Positions 41,601 through 48,971 of a DNA stretch of 64,000 nucleotides are shown piece by piece. The position numbers were made by a program, and so were the translations under genes. The notes under the pieces were generated by a model. It was not told the origin of the DNA, did no database searches, and saw only the letters and a list, made by a program, of their open reading frames with translations. The DNA comes from a virus, in the IMG/VR virus record IMGVR_UViG_3300036770_003386, positions 57,852 through 121,851 of that record; one strand, written 5' to 3'. The first letter of the stretch is position 1. Every line of letters begins with the position of its first letter.

Positions 41601-42011
41601 TTAACAAGCAAATGTAAGGCCTCCAATGGCAGCACCAGCAGCAGTCGCCCAACCATAATTATCAGGATAGGCACTCGCAGCAGCACGACCGATTGCACCA
41701 CCAAGAACAGTTCCTAAAAGAGTTCTTGTAGGATTACAGTTTGGATTTGTTCGTCTTCCATAACCGCCATAACCATAACCACCGCCACCATAATACTGAT
41801 TAGTGGGTCTCCATCCTTGATTTACATTGTTGCAAGGAACATTATAGGTCTGAACACTTACACCACCAGGAACATAATTACCATACTGATCATATCCACC
41901 AGGTTGATAAACTTCCTGATTTTGAGTACAAACAGCGAACTGATTGACTTGCTGTGCCTGTACGGGAACAGAAAACAATGTAAGTGGAAGAATGAGAAGA
42001 AGTTGTTTCAT
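41601..42011 (-). CDS. Secreted glycine-zipper protein
   Basis: 136 residues. Signal peptide MKQLLLILPLTLFSVPVQAQ with an AQA-type cleavage site. Gly/Tyr-rich middle (YYGGGGYGYGGYGRR), then TLLGTVLGGAIGRAAASAYP and WATAAGAAIGGLTF, a glycine zipper of the 17-kDa antigen type. It would insert in or beneath the outer membrane and could alter the envelope at infection or lysis (inference). Confidence 0.8.
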   Translation of the reverse strand: MKQLLLILPLTLFSVPVQAQQVNQFAVCTQNQEVYQPGGYDQYGNYVPGGVSVQTYNVPCNNVNQGWRPTNQYYGGGGYGYGGYGRRTNPNCNPTRTLLGTVLGGAIGRAAASAYPDNYGWATAAGAAIGGLTFAC

Positions 42012-42014
42012 TTT

Positions 42015-42470
42015 TCAGCGAGCGTAGAGGTATGAAGATGCCCAGTCAGCATTCTCAAGCAACCATTCACGATGCTCAATAATGCGGAGATCATAGCGAA
42101 CACCCTTAGCAGGCGATTTCCAACTGGCACTTTTATAAATCTGACCAGTCTTCTTATCTATAAAGCAGTGGACGCTTCTGCTCCCATTTGCATTCATAAT
42201 AATTTTGTGATACTTGCGACCAGTCTCGGGATAGAACTCATAGTCACAAATGCCTTGCTTGAGTTTTTCAATACAAGTGAGATGATAACATTCCTCAGCA
42301 TCACTAATACCACCCAGACTTTCCAGAGAACGCTGATGTGAACGAATTGAATAGTTGATGTAGTTCTGACGCAGTGCTTCACAGAGAGCGTAAGTGTGAC
42401 CCAGAACTGCAAGAGCAATGTTCTCTCGTGCTTCTTGCTGGGCAGCGTAGTCAGCGAAGATGGTGGTCAT
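42015..42470 (-). CDS. Uncharacterised cyanophage protein, 151 aa
   Basis: N-terminal helical part (ALAVLGHTYALCEALRQNYI), and a C-terminal block ETGRKYHKIIMNANGSRSVH, CFIDKKTGQIYKSASWKSPA, KGVRYDLR that recurs across T4-like cyanophages. Cys/His pair only. Lies behind cassette 9. Confidence 0.75.
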   Translation of the reverse strand: MTTIFADYAAQQEARENIALAVLGHTYALCEALRQNYINYSIRSHQRSLESLGGISDAEECYHLTCIEKLKQGICDYEFYPETGRKYHKIIMNANGSRSVHCFIDKKTGQIYKSASWKSPAKGVRYDLRIIEHREWLLENADWASSYLYAR

Positions 42471-42545
42471 CTGTTTGCTTGTGAACTGAATGTATTATAG
42501 GGCATTGTTCAAAGATCAGTGAAAGACAATGTGCCAGTTCAAAAA
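42471..42545 (-). promoter_or_regulatory. Promoter-hairpin cassette 9
   Basis: Box CACTTTTTGAACTGGCAC, long stem CATTGTC/GACAATG, -10 TATAAT (42494-42499) and a short leader to the ATG. Confidence 0.6.
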
Positions 42546-42549
42546 GTGG

Positions 42550-43194
42550 TTATTTTAATGGATAAATGAAGATATGTTTTCCTGGAGTCTCAATATATTT
42601 TGCTTCCCCAGATTCAAGAGCATCTTTAACTTTTTGAGCAAATGGTTTTAATCGTTTATTTCCTTTTGTATCTACATGATATGTGCGAATACATTTATCA
42701 TGATATATTTTACCTTGATAATTAATTACTCTTCCTTTAGCAGTAAGTCCGTGATATTCAAAATTTGATGCTTTATAAATTGTACCTTGATGATTATGAA
42801 ATGTATCGGCGTATGAAATCACTATTTTATAATTTGTATTTTTCTTTAACCATTTTAAAGTCTTGCCAATAAAATAGGATTCTGTATTTCTTGGTGTATT
42901 ATCAATACAACAAAGTCTACGAAGTTCTATAATTTCACTTTCAGAATTTACATACTTTTTCCATGTATTTGCCATTCCCAGAGGTCCATAAATCATTGCA
43001 CCAATAAGTTGGTTATTATAAAATAATCCAAAGACATGGGAAATTCGCAAACCATTAACATTTGATGAATAGTGCCAAGTTTCTACAAAATCTCTTACAT
43101 ATTGAATCGTAGTAAGTTTGACAACGAAATCCTTTACATTTGCATCCCTACAATCAATTTCTTCATAAAGTAGGAATGATAGTGGATTCAACAT
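42550..43194 (-). CDS. Mom-like DNA modification protein (GNAT fold)
   Basis: 214 residues. FVETWHYSSNVNGLRISHVF, GLFYNNQLIGAMIYGPLGMA, SEIIELRRLCCIDNTPRNTE, SYFIGKTLKWLKKNTNYKIV, ISYADTFHNHQGTIYKASNF. This order is the signature of phage Mu Mom and its relatives, which modify adenine in DNA and protect phage DNA from restriction. The acceptor chemistry in this relative is not read from sequence. Its 5' end overlaps the stop of the predicted nuclease by 32 bases, so the two are co-translated. Confidence 0.85.
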   Translation of the reverse strand: MLNPLSFLLYEEIDCRDANVKDFVVKLTTIQYVRDFVETWHYSSNVNGLRISHVFGLFYNNQLIGAMIYGPLGMANTWKKYVNSESEIIELRRLCCIDNTPRNTESYFIGKTLKWLKKNTNYKIVISYADTFHNHQGTIYKASNFEYHGLTAKGRVINYQGKIYHDKCIRTYHVDTKGNKRLKPFAQKVKDALESGEAKYIETPGKHIFIYPLK

Positions 43195-43717
43195 CGTAAT
43201 ATGTTTCTTGTATTACTTTAATTATTGTATCATAAACATCTGAATAATTCAAATCAATTTTTGACCAGAAAGAATTTCCACCAAGATATAGAATATTGTC
43301 TTTGTCATATTCATAGGATTTTCCAAGTGCCGTGACAAAAAATGGTTTAGTTCCATTTTTCTTTGTTGTATCAATTAACTTTTTAATTGAGTCTTTTACA
43401 TGTGTTCCTGTTTGAGTATTTTTATTTAATTTCATCTGACCTTCCCCAAATTCAGTGCGGAGATCAATATCAGAAATTTTTCTATTTTTGGTATCAGTGT
43501 TTATTACATTTTTTCCACATTTAGCAGCAACTTCTTGGAGTGAATATCCAAGACAAGTTGAAAATGTTCTTTCAAATGTACAAATAACATTAAGTTTTGG
43601 AACTGCTGCTTTAATAATATTCAATTTTTTCTTATCTTCTTTAATATTTTTTTTAATTTTAGCAATAGTTTTGCTTTTAATCGGGAGAAGAATATTGTAA
43701 ATTTGAGAATCAATCAT
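43163..43717 (-). CDS. Predicted PD-(D/E)xK-type nuclease, possible restriction enzyme
   Basis: 184 residues from the ATG at 43717; the frame start at 43762 falls in a cassette-like box and is not used. DIDLRTEFGEGQMKLNKNTQ supplies D85, E92-x-Q94 and K96, an arrangement like the E-x-Q variants of type II restriction enzymes. TCLGYSLQEVAAKCGKNVIN precedes it. It is coupled to the Mom-like gene. Together they look like a modifier and nuclease pair. The nuclease call rests on the motif only. Confidence 0.6.
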   Translation of the reverse strand: MIDSQIYNILLPIKSKTIAKIKKNIKEDKKKLNIIKAAVPKLNVICTFERTFSTCLGYSLQEVAAKCGKNVINTDTKNRKISDIDLRTEFGEGQMKLNKNTQTGTHVKDSIKKLIDTTKKNGTKPFFVTALGKSYEYDKDNILYLGGNSFWSKIDLNYSDVYDTIIKVIQETYYDVESTIIPTL

Positions 43718-43771
43718 TTTTTTCTTTTTTGTGAGAAGAAAACCCACCAAGAAGCAGGTCATGTGCCAGTT

Positions 43772-43924
43772 TCAATATTGGTTTTGTTTTTGTCTTTCAA
43801 CTGCCTGGTCAAGTGCAAACTTTTGTATCAGTTGCACAGGGCCGTTGAATACTTGTGCAACAGTGGGAACACCAACTGTCGCAACAATAATACCAAAGAT
43901 AGTTCCAACAATGAAGTTAAACAT
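43772..43924 (-). CDS. Membrane peptide, 50 aa
   Basis: MFNFIVGTIFGIIVATVGVP is a transmembrane helix, followed by QVFNGPVQLIQKFALDQAVE. A T4-like cyanophage small membrane protein. Overlaps the SPFH-like gene stop as TAATG. Confidence 0.7.
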   Translation of the reverse strand: MFNFIVGTIFGIIVATVGVPTVAQVFNGPVQLIQKFALDQAVERQKQNQY

Positions 43925-44337
43925 TACTTTTTAACTGCAGGAGCTTGAATGTCAAAGGTAGGCACAGGAGCACCACCATTACTCGGAACCATATAAACAG
44001 TTCGGTTGGTGTTCTCTTCACCTTGAGTAATCCACAAATACTGAAGATAGGCAGGATTACCTTTCAGACTATCACCGATGATTTGGTTTGCTTTGGCAAC
44101 ACCTTGCGCACGAATCACCTCAGCATCAGCAAGTTGTTGTGCAGAATCTTTCTTGGCTTGTGCTTCAAGAACTGCAACTTGACGAGTATATTCTGCCTTC
44201 TGAAGTTCTGCTTTACCTTGCAGAGATTGTGCCCACACATTGTAGAGCGGACCAACCACAGCGTTGATAATAAACAGAGAAAGAATAAAAGAAACGCCAA
44301 TGATACTGGCATTACGAAGTGTGTTGTCTTGTGTCAT
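43924..44337 (-). CDS. SPFH/prohibitin-like membrane protein
   Basis: 137 residues. One N-terminal transmembrane helix (SIIGVSFILSLFIINAVVGP), then a long charged coiled coil AELQKAEYTRQVAVLEAQAK, KDSAQQLADAEVIRAQGVAK and ANQIIGDSLKGNPAYLQYLW, as in the C-terminal part of band-7 proteins. The SPFH domain itself is absent, so it is a shortened relative. Prohibitin-like proteins occur in several cyanophages and may protect membrane complexes. Confidence 0.7.
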   Translation of the reverse strand: MTQDNTLRNASIIGVSFILSLFIINAVVGPLYNVWAQSLQGKAELQKAEYTRQVAVLEAQAKKDSAQQLADAEVIRAQGVAKANQIIGDSLKGNPAYLQYLWITQGEENTNRTVYMVPSNGGAPVPTFDIQAPAVKK

Positions 44338-44356
44338 AATTTACCTCAAATAAAGT

Positions 44357-44779
44357 TCAGGGAGTAATCCAATCATAACTACCAGGAGTTTCTACACTCT
44401 CAGACCCATCATACTCATCAATACGATAAGGACCAGAGACTTCAGCAATAGCAAGTTTAGCACACATTCCGTTTGCTTTGTCACCCAGTTCTTCTACAAC
44501 TTGAACAAGAATAGGATCGTGACGGGAAATATTATGGTCACTCCAAGTTTGTTTGGAATACTGTTCGTTAAAAGCAATACGTTCTTCTAATGGCAAAGAA
44601 TGCCAATCTTTTGGTCTTGTAAGACGTTCTTCTGGTGAAACCAACCAAACAGTGAACATATCCATGAAGTCACCATCTTCAATCCAAACTTCTTTGCCTT
44701 GAAGTTCCCAGTAACGCTTACATGCTTCACGGGACAAATTGAACCCACCGTAGCAGGCATTATATACTACTTTAGACAT
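44357..44779 (-). CDS. Uncharacterised phage protein (MSKVVYNACYGGF family)
   Basis: 140 residues from the ATG at 44779, using MSKVVYNACYGGFNLSREAC, a phrase shared by many large-phage proteins. Followed by RYWELQGKEVWIED and a conserved middle SDHNISRHDPILVQVVEELG, then KLAIAEVSGPYRIDEYDG. A soluble enzyme-like protein with no known function; probably conserved in several phages. Confidence 0.75.
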   Translation of the reverse strand: MSKVVYNACYGGFNLSREACKRYWELQGKEVWIEDGDFMDMFTVWLVSPEERLTRPKDWHSLPLEERIAFNEQYSKQTWSDHNISRHDPILVQVVEELGDKANGMCAKLAIAEVSGPYRIDEYDGSESVETPGSYDWITP

Positions 44780-44781
44780 GA

Positions 44782-45267
44782 TCAAAGTTTGAATGGAGAA
44801 ACAATAATACGAGGTTCAACATAAACAGGGCGGGTTTTGCCACTGCCAGAAGGATCAGAACACATCACCCAAGTACCTTCTGCACTGGAAGGAGAGAACA
44901 AACCATTAGGATCTGCTTGAGGAAGAGTTGTACCAGTGTATTCATACTTCTCTGGATTGGTATATTGTGTGGCAGCAGGAAGACCATAACCAATAGAGTT
45001 ACACAGAAACACTGGACGACCAGTAGTTTCGGGAACAGTGTAAGTATAAGTCACCAGACCATCCTGATCACGCATTTCAATAATCTGCTTCAGCAATTTA
45101 CGTTCACGGAAGTTCTTGATGGCAGGCATACCAGTTTGAGCATTACCTTCTTTGAGGATGCGTTCTTGTTGCACTCGTTGCTTATCATCAGAATCTCCAT
45201 ATTCATCACACCCAACAAGAGTTACACTCAGAAGTGCGATTGAAGCAAGAGCAATAAAAGGTTTCAT
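44782..45267 (-). CDS. Phage lipoprotein
   Basis: 161 residues. Lipoprotein signal MKPFIALASIALLSVTLVGC with lipobox LVGC and Asp/Glu after the Cys. Then an acidic linker and a beta-rich domain TYTYTVPETTGRPVFLCNSI with YVEPRIIVSPFKL at the end. Would be anchored to a membrane and exposed to the periplasm. Similar phage lipoproteins are thought to block superinfection; that is inference. Confidence 0.8.
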   Translation of the reverse strand: MKPFIALASIALLSVTLVGCDEYGDSDDKQRVQQERILKEGNAQTGMPAIKNFRERKLLKQIIEMRDQDGLVTYTYTVPETTGRPVFLCNSIGYGLPAATQYTNPEKYEYTGTTLPQADPNGLFSPSSAEGTWVMCSDPSGSGKTRPVYVEPRIIVSPFKL

Positions 45268-45269
45268 AA

Positions 45270-45587
45270 TCAGTTAGGAAGATTGGAGATAAATGATTGG
45301 AGGTCGGTAGGCATAGCATCAGCAGGAACTTCTACGGCACGATGACGAATTATATCGGCAAGTGCTTTCTTATGTTCAGGATCTGCTTTGATGTATTCAA
45401 ACTGCATATTTTGCAATTCTTGAACAGCACCAGTTCGGAAGGACTTTGACTGTTCAAAAGTATTCCTACGAACATTTTCATACTTAGGAGCAAAGAATGA
45501 AGTGAAGATCAGTTCATGGTAGGCGATGCCCCAAGTTAGAGCACCGATACCAATTACACCACCAAAGATAGCAAGAATAGGTTTCAT
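45270..45587 (-). CDS. Single-pass membrane protein, 105 aa
   Basis: MKPILAIFGGVIGIGALTWG transmembrane helix, then helical KYENVRRNTFEQSKSFRTGA, VQELQNMQFEYIKADPEHKK. Overlaps the next gene by ATGA. Same operon as the lipoprotein and SPFH-like genes. Confidence 0.7.
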   Translation of the reverse strand: MKPILAIFGGVIGIGALTWGIAYHELIFTSFFAPKYENVRRNTFEQSKSFRTGAVQELQNMQFEYIKADPEHKKALADIIRHRAVEVPADAMPTDLQSFISNLPN

Positions 45588-45772
45588 TTAGAAGATGCGT
45601 TAGATTTGAAAATAGCATTAGCAAGGAAGATAATAGCAAAGTTCTGCCAGAAGGTCAATGATACACCAAACCATGACAGAATCAGTCCAAGCAACCATGC
45701 TTCAAAAAGAAGTCCAACAGTTGCAAGGACAATCACACCGAAAGCAAGACCAAAGAAAGTAGAAGTTTTCAT
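45584..45772 (-). CDS. Two-pass membrane protein, 62 aa
   Basis: MKTSTFFGLAFGVIVLATVG and a second hydrophobic helix WLLGLILSWFGVSLTFWQNF, ending with AIIFLANAIFKSNASS. Highly hydrophobic membrane peptide; holin-like size but no holin motif, so function is left open. Confidence 0.65.
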   Translation of the reverse strand: MKTSTFFGLAFGVIVLATVGLLFEAWLLGLILSWFGVSLTFWQNFAIIFLANAIFKSNASSK

Positions 45773-45775
45773 AGT

Positions 45776-46183
45776 TCAAACAGCAAGGGCACCAGAGGGG
45801 ATTTCGACAATTTCGGGATACTTGCTCCCGAACTCATTACGATTATAGCACACCCACTCACCATTCAGGGTGTAAAGATAGGCATATTCTTCACCTTCTG
45901 CAAGATAATCGTATTTGTTTGCATCAAGACGAGGAGGACAATCTTCACCCCGATAGGAGTAGTAGTTAGCACCATATTGGGTTTTCTGATCGGACCCGAA
46001 CACTTCATCAGTCCAGGCACAAGACATATCACCACCATCAATCAGTTCGGCGGCAAGTTCTTTGCTATTGTAGTGCGTCTTCAGGATGCGACCCAACCAT
46101 TCAGGATAGGAATCCCAGTGATGATAGCTGCTCAGAACACTTCCATCAGAAAGTTCGATTCCGATTCTTCCGCGAGTTGCCAT
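45776..46183 (-). CDS. MATRxRIGIE family protein, second copy
   Basis: 135 residues, paralogue of 32962. MATRGRIGIELSDGSVLSSY, HHWDSYPEWLGRILKTHYNS, ELIDGGDMS, EEYAYLYTLNGEWVCYNRNE. The fact that a cassette precedes both copies suggests the gene and its promoter were duplicated together. Confidence 0.8.
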   Translation of the reverse strand: MATRGRIGIELSDGSVLSSYHHWDSYPEWLGRILKTHYNSKELAAELIDGGDMSCAWTDEVFGSDQKTQYGANYYSYRGEDCPPRLDANKYDYLAEGEEYAYLYTLNGEWVCYNRNEFGSKYPEIVEIPSGALAV

Positions 46184-46262
46184 TGAGGTGTCTGTCGATT
46201 ACCCACATATTATAAGGGGTCCCCAGTGCCCTGAGAACCCCCTGTGTGCCAGTTTATCAACT
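46184..46262 (-). promoter_or_regulatory. Promoter-hairpin cassette 10
   Basis: Box GGACAGTTGATAAACTGGC, GGGGT/ACCCC stem, -10 TATAAT (46209-46214), then AGACACCTC to the ATG at 46183. Confidence 0.65.
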
Positions 46263-46266
46263 GTCC

Positions 46267-46479
46267 TCAATCATCATAACAACGACACTCTAATGCACCA
46301 GGATGAGCATCACAAAAAAGTTCCAATGGTGTAGGATCGTGAGTATCTTTAGGATGATTTACTTTATAAGACTCTAGTGCTTCTAATTCTTCTTCTGTGT
46401 GTCTTCTTGCTTGAGGTGAGGTTTGTGGATTATCCAGAATTTCCTTATCCTTCTGGATGTGTTGGTCGATTGTATCCAT
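46267..46479 (-). CDS. cp12: CP12-like Calvin-cycle inhibitor
   Basis: 70 residues. The C-terminal LELFCDAHPGALECRCYDD holds the CP12 pair Cys56 and Cys65 and the CR-x-YDD end that binds GAPDH and phosphoribulokinase. The N-terminal Cys pair of host CP12 is absent, as in phage homologues. Helical acidic middle ARRHTEEELEALESYKVN. Known: host CP12 shuts down the Calvin cycle; phage CP12 is thought to divert NADPH to nucleotide synthesis. Sits between cassette 10 and a weak late-type promoter. Confidence 0.85.
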   Translation of the reverse strand: MDTIDQHIQKDKEILDNPQTSPQARRHTEEELEALESYKVNHPKDTHDPTPLELFCDAHPGALECRCYDD

Positions 46480-46500
46480 TGTTTTGTATCGTGATGATAA

Positions 46501-46508
46501 TATTTATT
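46501..46508 (-). promoter_or_regulatory. Late-type promoter before CP12 gene
   Basis: AATAAATA on the minus strand 21 bases before the CP12 ATG, overlapping the previous gene's end. A weaker match to the late consensus. Confidence 0.4.
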
Positions 46509-46685
46509 TTATTGAGGTGTGCTATCACCTTTTCCTTCAAGAGATCTCACAAACAGTTCAGTAAACAATTCCATTTTTTGTGGGCAAACTGTAGCAGGAT
46601 TATCATTAATCGCATTTTTAAGAGCAACCAATTCATTCCATTCTTCTGTGCTGAGTTCTTTTGTTCCAGTTTTTGCGAGAGTCAT
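46509..46685 (-). CDS. Small helical protein, 58 aa
   Basis: ATG at 46685: MTLAKTGTKELSTEEWNELV, ALKNAINDNPATVCPQKMEL. Helical cyanophage small protein. The longer frame from 46718 lacks a start site. Confidence 0.7.
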   Translation of the reverse strand: MTLAKTGTKELSTEEWNELVALKNAINDNPATVCPQKMELFTELFVRSLEGKGDSTPQ

Positions 46686-46764
46686 AAGTTTCCTGCGATG
46701 TGTCCCAAATGTTAGCATTCTAACATATTATTAGTTATAATTTTAACAATTTCTTTGGGATCAT

Positions 46765-47163
46765 TTAATCTTTCTTCATAAAATCTTCAAGGGCATCAAG
46801 ATCATCTTTGAGTTCTTTCTCTTGCTTCTGATCGTGATAATAAGACCAGAGTGAATTATGAACGGTCATCAATTCACTAATCCAAAACCCAGCAGGATAG
46901 ATTCCCAGAGCATCTTGCAATCCTCTGTGAGATGTTCCTTCTTGTTCTGCCTTACACATAATATAACAAATTGCCTGAACCATATCAAGTTTGTCTGATT
47001 CAGGAAGCATAAAATACTTTCCTACTGCTTTTTCTAGACTTTCTTGATGTACCTTCTGCATTTCCTTATAAGCATCAGAACTCCACCATTCTTTCAAACT
47101 ATCTCCAAGAGTGTTTGGTTTATTGAGTTCTTCTGAATTCACTACTGGTTTTTCTTCTGTCAT
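46765..47163 (-). CDS. Uncharacterised helical protein, 132 aa
   Basis: ATG at 47163 (MTEEKPVVNSEELNKPNTLG) right after the upstream gene. Core NTLGDSLKEWWSSDAYKEMQ, DMVQAICYIMCKAEQEGTSH, LQDALGIYPAGFWISELMTV; conserved in cyanophages as far as I remember. No enzymatic motif. Confidence 0.75.
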   Translation of the reverse strand: MTEEKPVVNSEELNKPNTLGDSLKEWWSSDAYKEMQKVHQESLEKAVGKYFMLPESDKLDMVQAICYIMCKAEQEGTSHRGLQDALGIYPAGFWISELMTVHNSLWSYYHDQKQEKELKDDLDALEDFMKKD

Positions 47164-47167
47164 TGTG

Positions 47168-47392
47168 TTAATCTCCAAACATTGTCCCAAAAAATCCAGC
47201 GTCTCCTGGTTTACGATTCTCAAGTTTATCTAGAATCGCATCAGTACTTTGTAGTGACTCAATACGACTGATAAGGTCTGCTATAACTGAGCATACCATT
47301 GGTCGTTCTTGACGAGCAGCGAAAGAAAGTGCGTTACGAAGACTTTGTTCCGCTTCTTTAAGTGATTCTTCAACTGATTTTGATAACGCCAT
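47168..47392 (-). CDS. Helical protein, 74 aa
   Basis: MALSKSVEESLKEAEQSLRN, ALSFAARQERPMVCSVIADL, ending GDAGFFGTMFGD. A two-helix bundle ending in a Gly/Phe tail; present in other cyanophages. Confidence 0.75.
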   Translation of the reverse strand: MALSKSVEESLKEAEQSLRNALSFAARQERPMVCSVIADLISRIESLQSTDAILDKLENRKPGDAGFFGTMFGD

Positions 47393-47394
47393 AA

Positions 47395-47904
47395 TTAAAC
47401 TTTTTTAAGAATAAACGATCCGTCCAAATTATCTATCCATTCAACTTTGTCTCCTTCTTTTAAATTTGCTGCTTCTAGAAGATCTTCTGGAAAAGTAACA
47501 AAATATTCACCATTTACTTCTTCCTCCTCAACAGGTAGAATCCACTTTACGACTTTATCTTTCTTTTGATTTGCAATTTGATACTCCAAATCACTATGCC
47601 CCCAAGGTCTCATACCATCATCAGTTTCTTCCCAGAAAGAAGTCCAAGCACCTTTACATTCTGGTGATGGGTCATCTTTCGCACAAGACTTTTGTGCTTT
47701 TTCTGCAACTGGACGATGACCACTCAACAGTTCCAGAAGTCCAGAAGCACGACTAATACGATCCTTATGATAATAATAATCTTCACGAACTGCTTCACGG
47801 ATAGCAGAATAGATTTCGTGTGGTGAAGCATCTCCACTCATCGCATCGTGAACCCACTCCTGTAACTTTTCGAGTGAGTATTTTTTATAATCAAAGTCAG
47901 TCAT
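47395..47904 (-). CDS. AbrB-like domain protein with a CP12-like cysteine motif
   Basis: 169 residues from the ATG at 47904. N-terminal helical region (EKLQEWVHDAMSGDASPHEI, YYYHKDRISRASGLLELLSG), then SCAKDDPSPECKGAWTSFWE, which resembles the N-terminal Cys pair of CP12 (C...EC.xAW). The C-terminus GEYFVTFPEDLLEAANLKEG, DKVEWIDNLDGSFIL is an AbrB-type swapped hairpin. Fusion of a redox-type motif to a DNA-binding fold is unusual. The CP12 link is only motif-based. Confidence 0.7.
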   Translation of the reverse strand: MTDFDYKKYSLEKLQEWVHDAMSGDASPHEIYSAIREAVREDYYYHKDRISRASGLLELLSGHRPVAEKAQKSCAKDDPSPECKGAWTSFWEETDDGMRPWGHSDLEYQIANQKKDKVVKWILPVEEEEVNGEYFVTFPEDLLEAANLKEGDKVEWIDNLDGSFILKKV

Positions 47905-48076
47905 TTTCATAGTCCTTGATTGCTTGCTCTATTATAACCTGAATCTCCTTTGAGGTCAACCCATTCAACCAGGACCAATTTGGGTCTTGTTTGTCCCATT
48001 CTGCTGTATAAGACCCATCAGCATTTTGTATGATACGAAAACTATCAGTCTCTTGGTTTGGGTTTGTTGCACTCAT
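47897..48076 (-). CDS. Small protein, 59 aa
   Basis: MSATNPNQETDSFRIIQNAD, GSYTAEWDKQDPNWSWLNGL, TSKEIQVIIEQAIKDYE. A beta-turn-helix; the F-x-I-x-x-N-x-D-G-S pattern also appears at the 57-residue gene at 50273. Overlaps the next start by 8 bases. Confidence 0.65.
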   Translation of the reverse strand: MSATNPNQETDSFRIIQNADGSYTAEWDKQDPNWSWLNGLTSKEIQVIIEQAIKDYEND

Positions 48077-48212
48077 TACAATAATATGAATAACCGTGTT
48101 TGAATGATTTTACCACCTGATAATGCTCTGAGTCAAGTGGTTTTGTTTCACCACATTTAGAACAAACTCTACTTGTTGTCGTATCCGAGTTGCTACCAAT
48201 CTGCCTTCTCAA
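48045..48212 (-). CDS. Small zinc-ribbon protein, 55 aa, TTG start uncertain
   Basis: The zinc-binding part VCSKCGETKPLDSEHYQVVK then YYCNECNKP shows two CxxC knuckles. The frame has no ATG after the overlapping 58-residue gene; a TTG at 48212 gives 55 residues and overlaps that gene. The longer in-frame ATG would put 50 residues of nonsense-like sequence first. Could be a product of frameshifting from the overlapping gene. Confidence 0.5.
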   Translation of the reverse strand: MRRQIGSNSDTTTSRVCSKCGETKPLDSEHYQVVKSFKHGYSYYCNECNKPKPRD

Positions 48213-48369
48213 TCTTACGGAGTTTCTTAAGTTCTTTGTAAAGTTCCTTGATTTGCTGATAAGCGTCTTCTGGTGAGATCTTATCCGCGATTTCAAGTCC
48301 TGCAATGAGGGCGACTTTATCACCAAAACGAGCAAGGGATCGTTCAAATTCGGTGAGGGTTTCATACAT
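48193..48369 (-). CDS. Small helical protein, 58 aa
   Basis: MYETLTEFERSLARFGDKVA, LIAGLEIADKISPEDAYQQI, ending KELKKLRKIEKADW. A cyanophage-type helical protein. It overlaps the upstream stop by 8 bases. Confidence 0.7.
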   Translation of the reverse strand: MYETLTEFERSLARFGDKVALIAGLEIADKISPEDAYQQIKELYKELKKLRKIEKADW

Positions 48370-48628
48370 CGTAGTTAATTTTACAGTGCTCTGTAATAAT
48401 ATCTATGCGTGCATCAACGGCATCAACCGAATTCATAATTTCATAAAGAACATTTGTAGTCTCAATGTTTTCTTCTTCAAGTCTCTTAATATCCAAAAGT
48501 GCTCCTGAATACTTTTCTTGAAGTTCCTTTACTGCAATTTCTAATTGTGAGAGACGATCATAAACATCATCCATCGGAACTTCATCCAATCTACCCCACT
48601 TTTTTTGAAACCAATTTGGGTCCATCAT
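48362..48628 (-). CDS. Coiled-coil protein, 88 aa
   Basis: MDPNWFQKKWGRLDEVPMDD, VYDRLSQLEIAVKELQEKYS, GALLDIKRLEEENIETTNVL. A classic heptad coiled coil with a polar tail. Two adjacent ATGs; the first overlaps the upstream stop. Confidence 0.75.
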   Translation of the reverse strand: MMDPNWFQKKWGRLDEVPMDDVYDRLSQLEIAVKELQEKYSGALLDIKRLEEENIETTNVLYEIMNSVDAVDARIDIITEHCKINYDV

Positions 48629-48762
48629 AATACACCAATTTCCCTCAAATAGTTATTGTACCTTATAAAAGATTGAATACGAATAGGAACACCTAGACTT
48701 TCACAACACCTACAATATGAAACGAATTCGTACCAGGGACTTGTAGGATCTGTATCACTCAT
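48625..48762 (-). CDS. Small Cys-containing protein, 45 aa
   Basis: MSDTDPTSPWYEFVSYCRCC, ESLGVPIRIQSFIRYNNYLR. One Cys-rich turn (YCRCCE). ATGA-type overlap with the following gene. Confidence 0.6.
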   Translation of the reverse strand: MSDTDPTSPWYEFVSYCRCCESLGVPIRIQSFIRYNNYLREIGVL

Positions 48763-48971
48763 AGTTTGCCTCCCACGACACCTTCGTGAGTTTTTTCGGG
48801 TTCAGTGAAACCTTCTTGAAGTGATTTAAGAAACCATCGCGTAGCACTTATACAAGAGTCTTGTGTTAAAGAAGTGATAATACATTTATCCTCTTTATCA
48901 TAAGAATCCCAAGTTCCCCACTTTTGCTCTACAACATAAAAAGCATCATCAATCAGTGTTTTTTCAGTCAT
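48759..48971 (-). CDS. Uncharacterised protein, 70 aa
   Basis: TLIDDAFYVVEQKWGTWDSY, DKEDKCIITSLTQDSCISAT, RWFLKSLQEG. No motif recognised. Its stop overlaps the next start. Confidence 0.65.
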   Translation of the reverse strand: MTEKTLIDDAFYVVEQKWGTWDSYDKEDKCIITSLTQDSCISATRWFLKSLQEGFTEPEKTHEGVVGGKL

